A DNA stretch of 64,000 nt from Nitrospira sp. Its GTDB lineage: Bacteria; Nitrospirota; Nitrospiria; Nitrospirales; Nitrospiraceae. Where the stretch lies: contig JAJFBJ010000004.1 of NCBI GenBank assembly GCA_020697375.1, positions 34,128 through 98,127 of the forward strand, in the 5' to 3' direction. Below, piece by piece: positions 27,047 through 35,400 of this stretch. A program made the position numbers and the translations under genes. The stretch's first letter is position 1. Each line of letters begins with the position of its first letter. The notes beneath the pieces were generated by a model. It was not told the DNA's origin. It searched no databases and was given only the letters and a program-made list of their open reading frames with translations.

Positions 27047-27967
27047 CTATGACCGAAAGCCTTTTCCTCCCACATCGCACGCCACCTTTTCATGAATGCG
27101 AAGGCGTTCGCGCTTCGAGGACGAGCTCACGGCACCGGTTATCGAGTCGATCTGGTATTGCCCACCCAAGGGGTCCACCGGCAGTTGTTGAATGACTCCG
27201 TGCAGCATCAGATCTTCAAGCTTCGAAGGAGTACGCCCATACTTAGCCTGATAACGCCGAATACTTCCTTCGAGAAATGTCAGATCTTTTTCCTGAACAA
27301 TTTCCTTTATCCGTTTCCCGAGGGCTTCACGGACCCGTTCGTCGGTCACCGTGCGAGAGAACCGGTCCAGAAACTCGAGCGCCGCCGTGGAATCACCGCC
27401 CTCAACCGTCATGCGAGCAGCCAGGCGGGGAAGATAGGCTGGAGCGCCCGGTATCTGTGCTGCAATCCGAAGGTACTCGCCGGCAGTAGCGGGATTGCAA
27501 AGCTCATAGTACGAAATATATCCGGCCAAAAGCGGCAGCTGCCAGACCGCCGGATTGTGGCGCATGCCCTTGTTTAGGATGGCAAGCCCTTCCTTGTGAC
27601 GACCGACGAGGACACCCAGAAAAAGGCCTGTCGCCTGATAAGGAGGCACGAATGTGGGATCCAGGTCGGTCAACGCATCGACGGCATGGGAGGTCCAACG
27701 ATACCCAAGCGGAGTATCGCGTGGCGCCCCAATGTGTTGGACTGCTTGCAGCCAAATCAGGTCCGCCACGACTTGTCGATAGCCCAAAACCGCCAATCTC
27801 AAATATTCGCCCTGAGGGAGATATGCCAATTGCTCGGCACGCGAGACACCATTTTGTTCGTGATCCAGAATATGGAGAAGACCGGATGAGCCTGCCAATA
27901 GGATCAGCCCGCAAAGGGCGTGAATCCCTCCTCTCTTCAATGCCGAATTAAGTACGAGAAGCTTCAC
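27047..27967 (-). CDS. Membrane-anchored TPR-like protein of unknown function
   Basis: A 306-residue protein with one N-terminal hydrophobic helix (about residues 13-32, HALCGLILLAGSSGLLHIL) and an otherwise soluble, mostly helical body. Helical hairpins around residues 110-230 (GRHKEGLAILNKGMRHNP, AGEYLRIAAQIPG) resemble divergent TPRs. The C-terminus carries YGRTPSKLEDL and LPVDPLGGQYQID, phrases that recall the C-terminal region of GspG-like pseudopilins. It starts at a GTG sharing GTGA with the polymerase/ligase gene, so it is translationally coupled to it. It may assist glycan polymerisation or export. Confidence 0.75.
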   Translation of the reverse strand: MKLLVLNSALKRGGIHALCGLILLAGSSGLLHILDHEQNGVSRAEQLAYLPQGEYLRLAVLGYRQVVADLIWLQAVQHIGAPRDTPLGYRWTSHAVDALTDLDPTFVPPYQATGLFLGVLVGRHKEGLAILNKGMRHNPAVWQLPLLAGYISYYELCNPATAGEYLRIAAQIPGAPAYLPRLAARMTVEGGDSTAALEFLDRFSRTVTDERVREALGKRIKEIVQEKDLTFLEGSIRRYQAKYGRTPSKLEDLMLHGVIQQLPVDPLGGQYQIDSITGAVSSSSKRERLRIHEKVACDVGGKGFRS

Positions 27968-29961
27968 CCGGCTACTTCCTTATCTCTGAAGACCGTACGT
28001 AGAGACGTGATGTCGACATTCAAAAATGCATGGTCAAGGCTATTCTTGCGGAACTGTGTGTAGCGGTCTTGCCGTTCCTGAATTTCATGAAGCTGATTCC
28101 TCGCTTCAGCTTCCCGTCCGACATTGGCCCATAATCGAACCAACAATGCGCGAGCTGGAAGAAAATTCGGCTCTAAAGATTCCGCTTCTTTTGCGCGCCG
28201 CTCAGCTTCGTGTCGCTCTCCCAGCAACCAGTGGAGCCGCGCTTGCTCATATCGATACATCGCAGAAAACGGCGCCAATTGAATGGCTTGTTCATAGGCC
28301 TGCACCCCGTTAACTAGCCAGCCCCTTCGTTGTTCCGTTGATATCGCAGACTTGCCAGAAACCTGTGCCGCCGAGACATACAGTTCTCCAAGGAGCCCTA
28401 ATAACCGACTGTCCAGCGGGTTTAGTTCGATGGCTTTCTTGAACTCTATCTGCGCGTTCCGGAACGCTTGTGTCTCACCCGTTGTCGCAAAAGATCTGGC
28501 ATAGATTGAGCCGAGACCGTGATGGTACAGTGATTTGTCGGAGTCCAAGGCGATTGCATCGTTCAATTCTTGGATCGCCGCGACCGTTTCTCCCGCCATG
28601 GCATGACGTGAGGCAGATTCAAATGTCCTCCAGGCAAGGCCTAAGCGCACCACCTCCACAACGACAAGCAATAGCAGGCTCGCCGCGCCGATTCCCCACA
28701 CCGCTTGTGAACGAATCGGTATGGTATGAAACGGCCCTGGGCCGTTCCTGCCCAGCCGTTCGATCGATACAATCAATCCGGCACAGAGCAAGAGCAAGAT
28801 CGCAATGGCCGACTCTCGCAGACTCGAATCGAGCGCCGCATGGACCAGGAGTGCCATTCCTCCACCGCCCAATCCCACCATGAGGCCTCTTTGCCAACGC
28901 CGTACCCGACCTCTGAGCGCGCTCATCAACTGACGTCCTACCATGACCATACCGATTCCAAACACGAGAATCGCTCCGGGTCCCATCTCGACACCCATTT
29001 GGAGGTAATCGTTATGCGGTGTCTGAGCGATTGCTCCATACCGGGCGATCTGCCCTTCCACAGGAAGGGCATAGCGAGGATACGTATACTGATACAATCC
29101 CAGCCCGATTCCGGATGGATGATCGATCATCTGCCTGACAGCCCCCTGCCACATCTGCCAGCGCGCATAGGCGACAGGATTCTGATAATGCTCAACGAGC
29201 ACACGTTCGCGGATCGACGTGGGGACAAAGAAACCGATGAGAACGAAAAGTACTCCACAGATACCGGCCAGTTTCCACCCATACCGTGCAGTCACAATGA
29301 AAGCGGTCGCAACAAACAATGCGATCATGCCGCCGCGAGACTGTGTCAGCAGCATTGCCCCCAGGATGCCGCACAATGCTGAGCCGAATCCAAGCCACCA
29401 CAGCACAGGTGGCTTCAACGGCAGGGGAAAAGATGACCATCGTCGATACTTATGCAGTACACAACTCAAGAGGATCGCCCAGCTCACCGTGAGATACCCG
29501 GCAAGGAAATTTGGGTTAAAGAATGTTCCGCTGGGTCTCGCGACGTTCCACACCATCCCTTGGAAGATGGCCCATCCGGCCTCGCATATGCCCATCAGCA
29601 CGATCACTATGGCCAACGTACGAATATGCTCCCACCGGTCAATAAAAGAGACAAGCAAATAGAAAAAGGTGACGTACGCCACGATCATAAGCAGCCATTG
29701 TCGACCTGGATGAGCATAGGGCGAGAAGAGCGTCGCCAGCACAGCAAGTCCCACAAACGCCAGTACGACGTACCCTATCGAAAGCACGGGCACTTTAAGG
29801 CTTCCCGAATGAATGCCATTGACCAGGACAGCCCCCAGCCACAATACGATCAATAGCCGGATGACCATCTGAGCCGGATGAGTCGATCCTCCCTCCTGAA
29901 GCGGCGAAAAGATGACCAAGGCACTGATTACAACCAAAGAAATAGAGGGCAGGATTCGCAT
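27964..29961 (-). CDS. O-antigen polymerase/ligase family protein (Wzy/WaaL-type) with C-terminal TPRs
   Basis: A 665-residue protein. The first 430 residues contain about 11-12 membrane spans with the Wzy_C/O-antigen-ligase hallmarks: PSGTFFNPNFLAGYL, and AQTPHNDYLQMGVEMGPGA in the large periplasmic loop. The remaining 220 residues are soluble TPR-like helices (AIQELNDAIALDSDKSL, FKKAIELNPLDSRLLG). The family joins glycan units or ligates a glycan to a lipid or protein acceptor at the outer face of the inner membrane. This is the first gene of the minus-strand cluster; about 210 bp of non-coding DNA upstream should contain the promoter. Polymerase and ligase roles cannot be separated by sequence alone. 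Confidence 0.9.
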   Translation of the reverse strand: MRILPSISLVVISALVIFSPLQEGGSTHPAQMVIRLLIVLWLGAVLVNGIHSGSLKVPVLSIGYVVLAFVGLAVLATLFSPYAHPGRQWLLMIVAYVTFFYLLVSFIDRWEHIRTLAIVIVLMGICEAGWAIFQGMVWNVARPSGTFFNPNFLAGYLTVSWAILLSCVLHKYRRWSSFPLPLKPPVLWWLGFGSALCGILGAMLLTQSRGGMIALFVATAFIVTARYGWKLAGICGVLFVLIGFFVPTSIRERVLVEHYQNPVAYARWQMWQGAVRQMIDHPSGIGLGLYQYTYPRYALPVEGQIARYGAIAQTPHNDYLQMGVEMGPGAILVFGIGMVMVGRQLMSALRGRVRRWQRGLMVGLGGGGMALLVHAALDSSLRESAIAILLLLCAGLIVSIERLGRNGPGPFHTIPIRSQAVWGIGAASLLLLVVVEVVRLGLAWRTFESASRHAMAGETVAAIQELNDAIALDSDKSLYHHGLGSIYARSFATTGETQAFRNAQIEFKKAIELNPLDSRLLGLLGELYVSAAQVSGKSAISTEQRRGWLVNGVQAYEQAIQLAPFSAMYRYEQARLHWLLGERHEAERRAKEAESLEPNFLPARALLVRLWANVGREAEARNQLHEIQERQDRYTQFRKNSLDHAFLNVDITSLRTVFRDKEVAG

Positions 29962-30121
29962 AACCGTTGCCGAAGCATCAATAGAAAAGACAATTATCGT
30001 GTATCAGAGAGCAGCCAATCGGCAAAGCAAAATTGAATACCGAGGCGGCCAGAGGAGCGGCCATGCAGCAGGCGGCATGCTACTGATTAGCTGATTCGTC
30101 GAACGTCACCCAGAATGAAAA

Positions 30122-30147
30122 CGGGGGAGGAACCTGTTCCTCCCCCG
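30122..30147 (-). terminator. Rho-independent terminator of the pilin gene
   Basis: A perfect inverted repeat: CGGGGGAGGAAC, a 2-nt spacer, then GTTCCTCCCCCG (12 paired bases, effectively an 11-bp stem with a 4-nt loop). On the minus strand it is followed by TTTTCATT. It begins about 27 bp after the pilin stop codon at 30174. Confidence 0.85.
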
Positions 30148-30173
30148 CACCGAAGAATCCCTACGAATGGTCG

Positions 30174-30695
30174 TTAGCTGATCACATCGTCAGGAACCGC
30201 TTGCGTCAGCCCACCCTTGATGTCATTGACTGACCAACCGTCAATGGTCGGATCATTGTCGATGCTGGCTACCGCCGAAGCTGTAAAACCCACCGCGCCA
30301 GCGGTCGTGCTGGAAAGGGAAGGTACTGCAGGAGCGGCATCACTCGACACCGTGCATCCGACCGGAGCGCCGCATGGAATTTGGTCGATGCCCACGGTAT
30401 TGGACGAAGCGCCGTTGCCACCAATAGCAGGGCTACGGTAGTTGTATCGATTCGTCGTCCCTGCAAGGGCGTATCCAATCTCAGAAAAACTTCCATAACG
30501 AGACTGTTCACTGAGATAGGCTGTCTCCGCCACAAAGATAGCGCCGAGGTTGGTCTTTGCTTCCGATTGTCTAGATTTCGCCTGGTAGCGCAAGAAGTTG
30601 GGAATGGCGATGGCCGCCAAGATTCCGATGATCGCCACTACGATCATCAACTCAATCAACGTAAAACCTTTTTCACCCTTAACTTGCTTCAACAT
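30174..30695 (-). CDS. pilA: Type IV major pilin (PilA)
   Basis: A 173-residue prepilin. I chose the ATG at 30695 because GGGAGGA lies 6 nt upstream; an ATG two codons earlier abuts the ribosome-binding site. The short basic leader ends in GEKG, then [20 protein letters not shown] begins the mature protein: cleavage by prepilin peptidase after Gly, Glu5 present, and a 20-residue hydrophobic alpha-1 helix. [20 protein letters not shown] is typical of Geobacter/Myxococcus-like PilA. The C-terminal part has two cysteines (PCGAPVGCT) that may form a small disulfide loop. It is a single-gene unit with its own promoter and terminator. PilT and PilU are encoded 13 kb away. Confidence 0.95.
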   Translation of the reverse strand: MLKQVKGEKGFTLIELMIVVAIIGILAAIAIPNFLRYQAKSRQSEAKTNLGAIFVAETAYLSEQSRYGSFSEIGYALAGTTNRYNYRSPAIGGNGASSNTVGIDQIPCGAPVGCTVSSDAAPAVPSLSSTTAGAVGFTASAVASIDNDPTIDGWSVNDIKGGLTQAVPDDVIS

Positions 30696-30800
30696 GGACA
30701 TTCCTCCCTTTTCCTGTTGTTGTACCCTCATTCAACACTGACTTCATGCACGACGCTTTTTATGGCTCAGCCTTTTTCACCTCCAACGGATCTTGGGAAT

Positions 30801-30816
30801 AGCAGCTTCTGTGCCC
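30801..30816 (-). promoter_or_regulatory. Putative sigma-54 promoter of the pilin gene
   Basis: The minus strand reads GGGCAC-AGAAG-CTGCT, matching the -24/-12 consensus TGGCAC-N5-TTGC with invariant GG and GC at the correct distance; the mismatches are the first T and one T of the -12 box. The site lies about 105 nt upstream of the pilin ATG. Sigma-54 control of pilA is established in Pseudomonas, Myxococcus and Geobacter. Transcription-start mapping would be needed to confirm it. Confidence 0.5.
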
Positions 30817-31122
30817 CACATTTCCTTCCTCAGATTCCCTGTCATTCTTCCTCCTTTCCAACCACTTATGAATTGCTAGATCTTCGCTTTCATCGGTTGG
30901 TTGCTTCGGCCTGTCCATTTTTTCGTCATCTTATGACAAGTTTTGGCGACGCGACTATTACACGTGAGACGACGCCGTACATTCCTGCCGATTCCTGAAA
31001 TAGCCCAAATTCATGCCGTCAATGGAGGATAATTGTTCATAGTGACTCCCCCGCGCGCGCGCAAACTACACCATTGGTTGGCAAATAAGACGGTGCTGTC
31101 ATGGGCCGAATAAAAGAAGCTT

Positions 31123-31700
31123 ATGGCACGGAAACGCCATACCGAGGAACAGAACATCGCGTTGTTGAAGGATGCCCAAGCCGGTCGCCGTCCGGGATTC
31201 TCTGCCGGAACCATGGCATCTCGAACGCGACTTTTTATAGGTGGCGAGCAAAGTATGCTGACTTGAAGTCAGCCGCGCGAAGAGCTGCGCCAGGGGAGAA
31301 GAAGGAAACTGAGGTTGGAAGCAAATGCTGGCCGGCCAAGCATTGTGTCATCCAGACGCTGATGGCGATCGCCGCAACAAACTGGTAAGGCCTCAGGAAA
31401 AACGGACCACCGCCAGGTTGATGGTGAAACGCTTGGGAGTCAGCCAGCGGCGGGTGGACCGGTTAGCCGAACTGGATCGGAAATAGGCTCGCTACCGTAG
31501 TCGCCGGCCAGTCGAGCGGATCGATCGGGAAGAGAGGCTCTCGTTGAACCGGTGGAGCGGAAAAAGGCGACAACCGTCTTTCGCGTTACACTGCCATTTC
31601 CTCAGCCAGCCCAAGCGCTGTTGTGCGATGGACTTGGTCCATGGCTGGCCGGCGCTTCAAGTGTTTCACGATGAACGAGGAATTCATCCTATAATCAGAT
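31123..31700 (+). mobile_element. Decayed IS3-family insertion sequence
   Basis: An ATG at 31123 opens a typical IS3 OrfA start (ARKRHTEEQNIALLKDAQAG). The helix-turn-helix continues in another frame as CRNHGISNATFYRWRAKYADL. A third frame gives RRNKLVRPQEKRTTARLMVK and GVSQRRVDRLAELDRK, the start of OrfB, then an in-frame TAG and YRSRRPVERIDREERL. The catalytic core is missing apart from a short AMDLVHGWPALQVFHDE-like scrap. Several frameshifts, a stop and internal deletions show a long-dead element. Terminal repeats could not be recognised. Confidence 0.7.
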
Positions 31701-32105
31701 AAGAGATCATGGTTGTCATCTTTGCATTGTGCCGGCCATCGCGCGACGCCGGACATTCATCGATTCTGTGGAACATGAAAAATGCCGGATGGGGCAAGGG
31801 TGAACTTGGCAGCCGGTTCCACGGCAGAGACATCGTTTTAACAAAAACGCGAACTCCCTGTCCCATGTTCGGAGGCACGATCTCCGGCCGCTGGCGGTCG
31901 GCAAAGACTCGGGTCCGAATGCGGTAGACCCCCTCCCTATTTATCGAGGCGTCCACTTCAATCACGAAGCACTTCTTTCTAGAAGGGGTCGACAAGGGAG
32001 CCAAAACCTACAGTCGGTTCAGTGTAATCAGCCGAATGAAGAGGTTGTGCCCGACACAACTCTAAGAGGAAATGGCTGGCGGTATTATTCCTGAGGGTGG
32101 ATGAG
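31701..32105. other. Intergenic stretch, no supported gene
   Basis: About 400 bp between IS3 debris and the TPR lipoprotein gene. A minus-strand ORF of 106 codons (31684-32004) and an overlapping plus-strand ORF of 72 codons exist, but neither has a convincing start, ribosome-binding site or family resemblance. The minus-strand frame contains the phrase CFVIEVDASINREGVYRIRT, which could be an eroded remnant of a real gene. Confidence 0.4.
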
Positions 32106-33962
32106 TTATTGAACTGGAGCGGTCGATTTGCTGTCGGAAACTCGTCGGATGGCTCGGCGGATCCGCTCCTCCTCTGCTGGATCGCCCAAGCCAAGCTGAC
32201 GAAATCGCTGCATCAGTTTGTCGTTCGAGGGATCAAGCTCGAGTGAATGTAGAAATGCTTCTCGTCCTTCCGAGACATGCTCTTGTTTCAAATAGATTTC
32301 GCCAAGATGCTCATAAATCACGGGGTCATCTCCGACCAATGCAACCGCCCGGCGTACCTCAGTCAAGGCTTCAGCTAGCAGTCCCTTTTTGTAAAAGGCC
32401 CAGGCCAGACTATCGACATAATACCCATTAGTTGGTCGCAACGCCACAGCCTGCTTGGTCAATGTAATTGCCTCTTCGATCTTTACGCCGCGCTCCGCAT
32501 AGGTATACCCGAGATAGTTCAATGCATCCGCATGGTGAGGATCCAATGTCAATGTCGTTTCCATGGACTTCACCACATCATCGAATCGATTCAATTTATC
32601 GTATGCCGTTCCCGCGTTGAAATGAAGATCTGCATTGTCCGGATTGTAACGAATCCCCTCCAAAAACGCCTGCAGCGAGGGCTCATATTGCTCTGACTGA
32701 AAGTGCGAGAGCCCGAGCACGATGTAGGCTTCCGGTTGCCTGGGATTCAGCCGGCTGGCTTCGCGTAGATGATGGATCGCTTCAGGATATTGCTTAAGCC
32801 GATATTGCAAAATCCCGAGGTGAAGATGTCCCTCGAAATACGAGGGTTCGAGAGTAAGATTGTGGCGATAGGCATCAGTCGCTTTGGAGTAATCCTTGGT
32901 CTCCTCGTACAGATAGCCGAGGTAGTCGCGTACCTTTAGCTCTGTTGGGCGAACCGCAAGAATCTGATTCAATTGCTCAATGGCTTTAGGGTAGTTTTTT
33001 TGCTCTCCATAAACCAGTCCCATCCGTAGCTGGGCATCAAGATCCGACGGATCCTCGGCCAGCATTGCCTTCAACTCCCGAAGCGCCTCATCGTACTGTT
33101 TCGCGGCGACTTGCAAACGAATGAGGTGATGCCGGATTTCTCGGTTCTTGGGATTCACACCCTGCAAATAACGCCGATAAATACCGATGGCTTTATCACG
33201 ATCTTGTTTTGCTTCATACACTGAACCCAATGCGACATACGCCGGTTCAAACGCCGGATTTAGCGTGACTGCCTGTTCGAAATGAGCAGTCGCTTCATCA
33301 AAATCTCTGGCCTCTACACCGATCCGTCCGAGATAGTAATACCCTACAGCAGAATCGGGATTCACTTTGATGCCTAGCTGAATGGTCTTTTCCGCCTCAA
33401 CATACTGCTTCTGATTGGCAAGCAACAGACCTTTAGCAAAGAAATGTTCACTTCGCTGCGGCTCCTGTTCTATGGCGCGGTTGAACAATCGCAACGCCTT
33501 GTCGGGCTGCCCGGCGGCGGCATACATGCCACCGAGTTGTCCCAGCATTTGCGCATCCAGCCCAGGAACATCAGCCACTTCATCGGCAAACCGCACAGCC
33601 GACGGCACATCACCCGTAGCGAAATACAGCACGGCCATCCGAGCTTTTAAGTAGATGGATGAGGGATCGGTTTGAAGTGCGAGCTGATATTCCTTGATGG
33701 CCTGTTCCGCCTCCTGTTCCAATTCAGCCTGATATCCGAGCATGAAGTGATACGATGCGCGGGAATCAGAAGAGGAAGAAACCGCTCGAGGAGGCACCGG
33801 CGCAGTCGTTGGAATCACAGGTTGAGCTGAAGGTACGGACGGAGCGCTGTGACAGGCCACGGAAAAACAGGAGAGGGTGGCCAGCACAAGCATGGCGCCT
33901 CTCACGCCGCCGTGCTTGGGCGAGGCGTGGGACAAGCCGGATCCTTCACACAATCGTTGCAC
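32106..33962 (-). CDS. Large TPR lipoprotein
   Basis: A 618-residue protein. A hydrophobic leader ends at the lipobox-like SVAC near residue 37, so the mature protein is probably lipid-anchored. The upstream GTG at 33962 is the longest start; the leader could instead begin at the GTG at 33905 or the ATG at 33893. From residue 80 to the end there are about 14 consecutive 34-residue TPRs, for example YLKARMAVLYFATGDVPSAV, SAVGYYYLGRIGVEARDFDE and ADALNYLGYTYAERGVKIEE. The number of repeats suggests a solenoid scaffold at the envelope. It is transcribed away from dnaB by about 80 bp on the same strand. The partner is unknown. Confidence 0.88.
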   Translation of the reverse strand: MQRLCEGSGLSHASPKHGGVRGAMLVLATLSCFSVACHSAPSVPSAQPVIPTTAPVPPRAVSSSSDSRASYHFMLGYQAELEQEAEQAIKEYQLALQTDPSSIYLKARMAVLYFATGDVPSAVRFADEVADVPGLDAQMLGQLGGMYAAAGQPDKALRLFNRAIEQEPQRSEHFFAKGLLLANQKQYVEAEKTIQLGIKVNPDSAVGYYYLGRIGVEARDFDEATAHFEQAVTLNPAFEPAYVALGSVYEAKQDRDKAIGIYRRYLQGVNPKNREIRHHLIRLQVAAKQYDEALRELKAMLAEDPSDLDAQLRMGLVYGEQKNYPKAIEQLNQILAVRPTELKVRDYLGYLYEETKDYSKATDAYRHNLTLEPSYFEGHLHLGILQYRLKQYPEAIHHLREASRLNPRQPEAYIVLGLSHFQSEQYEPSLQAFLEGIRYNPDNADLHFNAGTAYDKLNRFDDVVKSMETTLTLDPHHADALNYLGYTYAERGVKIEEAITLTKQAVALRPTNGYYVDSLAWAFYKKGLLAEALTEVRRAVALVGDDPVIYEHLGEIYLKQEHVSEGREAFLHSLELDPSNDKLMQRFRQLGLGDPAEEERIRRAIRRVSDSKSTAPVQ

Positions 33963-34044
33963 AATTGTCCATTCAACCTGAAGAAATGTACTCGCAGAAA
34001 ACGATGAAATATTTTGAGATTATACCGGCCGAGGAAAGGAAGCG

Positions 34045-35400
34045 TCAAACGGCCTCGCGAGTCTCAAGACTCTCGAATTTGGCGAACCGATCGTGAAAAA
34101 ATAATTCCCGTTTTCCAATCGGACCATTGCGATGTTTACTGACTAAAATATCGGCGATTCCCTTCCGCTCCGTGCCGGGCTCATAGACTTCTTCCCGATA
34201 GATGAACATGACCACATCGGCATCCTGTTCAATGGCACCGCTTTCTCGAAGATCGGCCAACATGGGAATCGGCGGCTTTCTGGCTTCAACGGCGCGGCTC
34301 AATTGCGACAGCGCGATGACCGGAACATTGAGTTCTTTGGCAAGGCTCTTTAATGAACGCGAGATGTCGGAAATTTCCTGTTGCCGCGACTCGGCATCGC
34401 TTCGCCCCTGCATGAGCTGCAAATAATCCACTATCAGTAAATCGAGACCGCGTTCCGCTTTAAGCCGTCTGGCTTTGCCGCGCATCTGTTGGACCGTCAC
34501 GGCTCCGGAGTCATCGATAAAGATTGGAGCTTGCTCCAACTTGCCGGCCGCTTCAGCTAGCCGCCACCAATCTTCCTTTTGAAGCTTACCGGTCCGAAGC
34601 GCGTGAGAATCGACTCGTGCCTCGGAACTCAACATGCGAAGCACGAGTTGCGGCTTCGACATTTCGAGGCTAAAAATGCCGACGACGGTCCCCGCGTGAA
34701 GCGCGGCATGTTGAGCCATTCCAAGCGCAAGGCTTGTCTTGCCCATGCTCGGACGTCCGGCAATGACGATCAAGTCAGAAGGTTGCAATCCGGCCGTCAG
34801 GTCGTCCAAATCATAGTATCCGGTCGGCACACCCGTCACGCGTTCTTTCCGTTTGGACAGTCGGTCGACCACATCAAGACTTTCCTTGATAATCTGGTTC
34901 ACCGGCGTGAAGGAACGATCGAGCTTTCCTTGCGCGAGACCGAAGACCGAGCGTTCGGCAAAATCGAGCAACTCATCAACCGCGGCGGTGCCGTCGTATC
35001 CGCGGGAAATCACCTCCGTCGAGGTTTGAATGAGGCCCCGCAGGAGCGCTTTGTCGCGCACGATCTTACTATGGTGCCTAACGTTTGCCGCGGTCGGCAC
35101 CGCCTGCACAAGCTCAGCTAGATAAGCCGATCCCCCGACCGCTTCGAGCTCGGAGCGTCCTTTCAAGCTTTCCGTCAATGTGATCTGGTCGATGACCTCG
35201 CCGCGATCCGACAGTTCCAGCATCGCCTGATAAATCTTGCGATGGGCGGTTCGGTAAAATTCCTCATCTGTCAGGATCTCCATGGCCTTCGCCATCGCCG
35301 TATTGTCCAGCAGAATGGCGCCGAGGACAGACTGTTCGGCCTCAACATTCTGCGGGGGTAGCTTGGGAGCCGTCAGATCAACGGCGGAGAGCGATTTCAT
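34045..35400 (-). CDS. dnaB: Replicative DNA helicase
   Basis: A 451-residue protein, normal DnaB length. It unwinds the chromosome ahead of the replisome as a hexamer. The N-terminal domain contains PPQNVEAEQSVLGAILLD. The RecA-like domain has Walker A GRPSMGKT at residues 215-222, then VGIFSLEMSKPQLVLRML, Walker B LLIVDYLQLMQG, and VIALSQLSRAVE with the arginine-finger region LADLRESGAIEQDADVVMF. No intein is inserted at these usual target sites. Its ATG shares ATGA with the stop of hisZ upstream, so it is the last gene of a serA-hisZ-dnaB arrangement. Confidence 0.97.
   Translation of the reverse strand: MKSLSAVDLTAPKLPPQNVEAEQSVLGAILLDNTAMAKAMEILTDEEFYRTAHRKIYQAMLELSDRGEVIDQITLTESLKGRSELEAVGGSAYLAELVQAVPTAANVRHHSKIVRDKALLRGLIQTSTEVISRGYDGTAAVDELLDFAERSVFGLAQGKLDRSFTPVNQIIKESLDVVDRLSKRKERVTGVPTGYYDLDDLTAGLQPSDLIVIAGRPSMGKTSLALGMAQHAALHAGTVVGIFSLEMSKPQLVLRMLSSEARVDSHALRTGKLQKEDWWRLAEAAGKLEQAPIFIDDSGAVTVQQMRGKARRLKAERGLDLLIVDYLQLMQGRSDAESRQQEISDISRSLKSLAKELNVPVIALSQLSRAVEARKPPIPMLADLRESGAIEQDADVVMFIYREEVYEPGTERKGIADILVSKHRNGPIGKRELFFHDRFAKFESLETREAV

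Noticed and set aside
30381..30998. A 205-codon plus-strand ORF across pilA and its upstream region
   Set aside because: It runs antisense through the pilin gene and promoter region, has low-complexity composition and no recognisable domain.
31684..32004. A 106-codon minus-strand ORF next to the IS3 debris
   Set aside because: One phrase looks protein-like, but the start lacks a ribosome-binding site and the second half is low-quality; kept only as a note on the gap.
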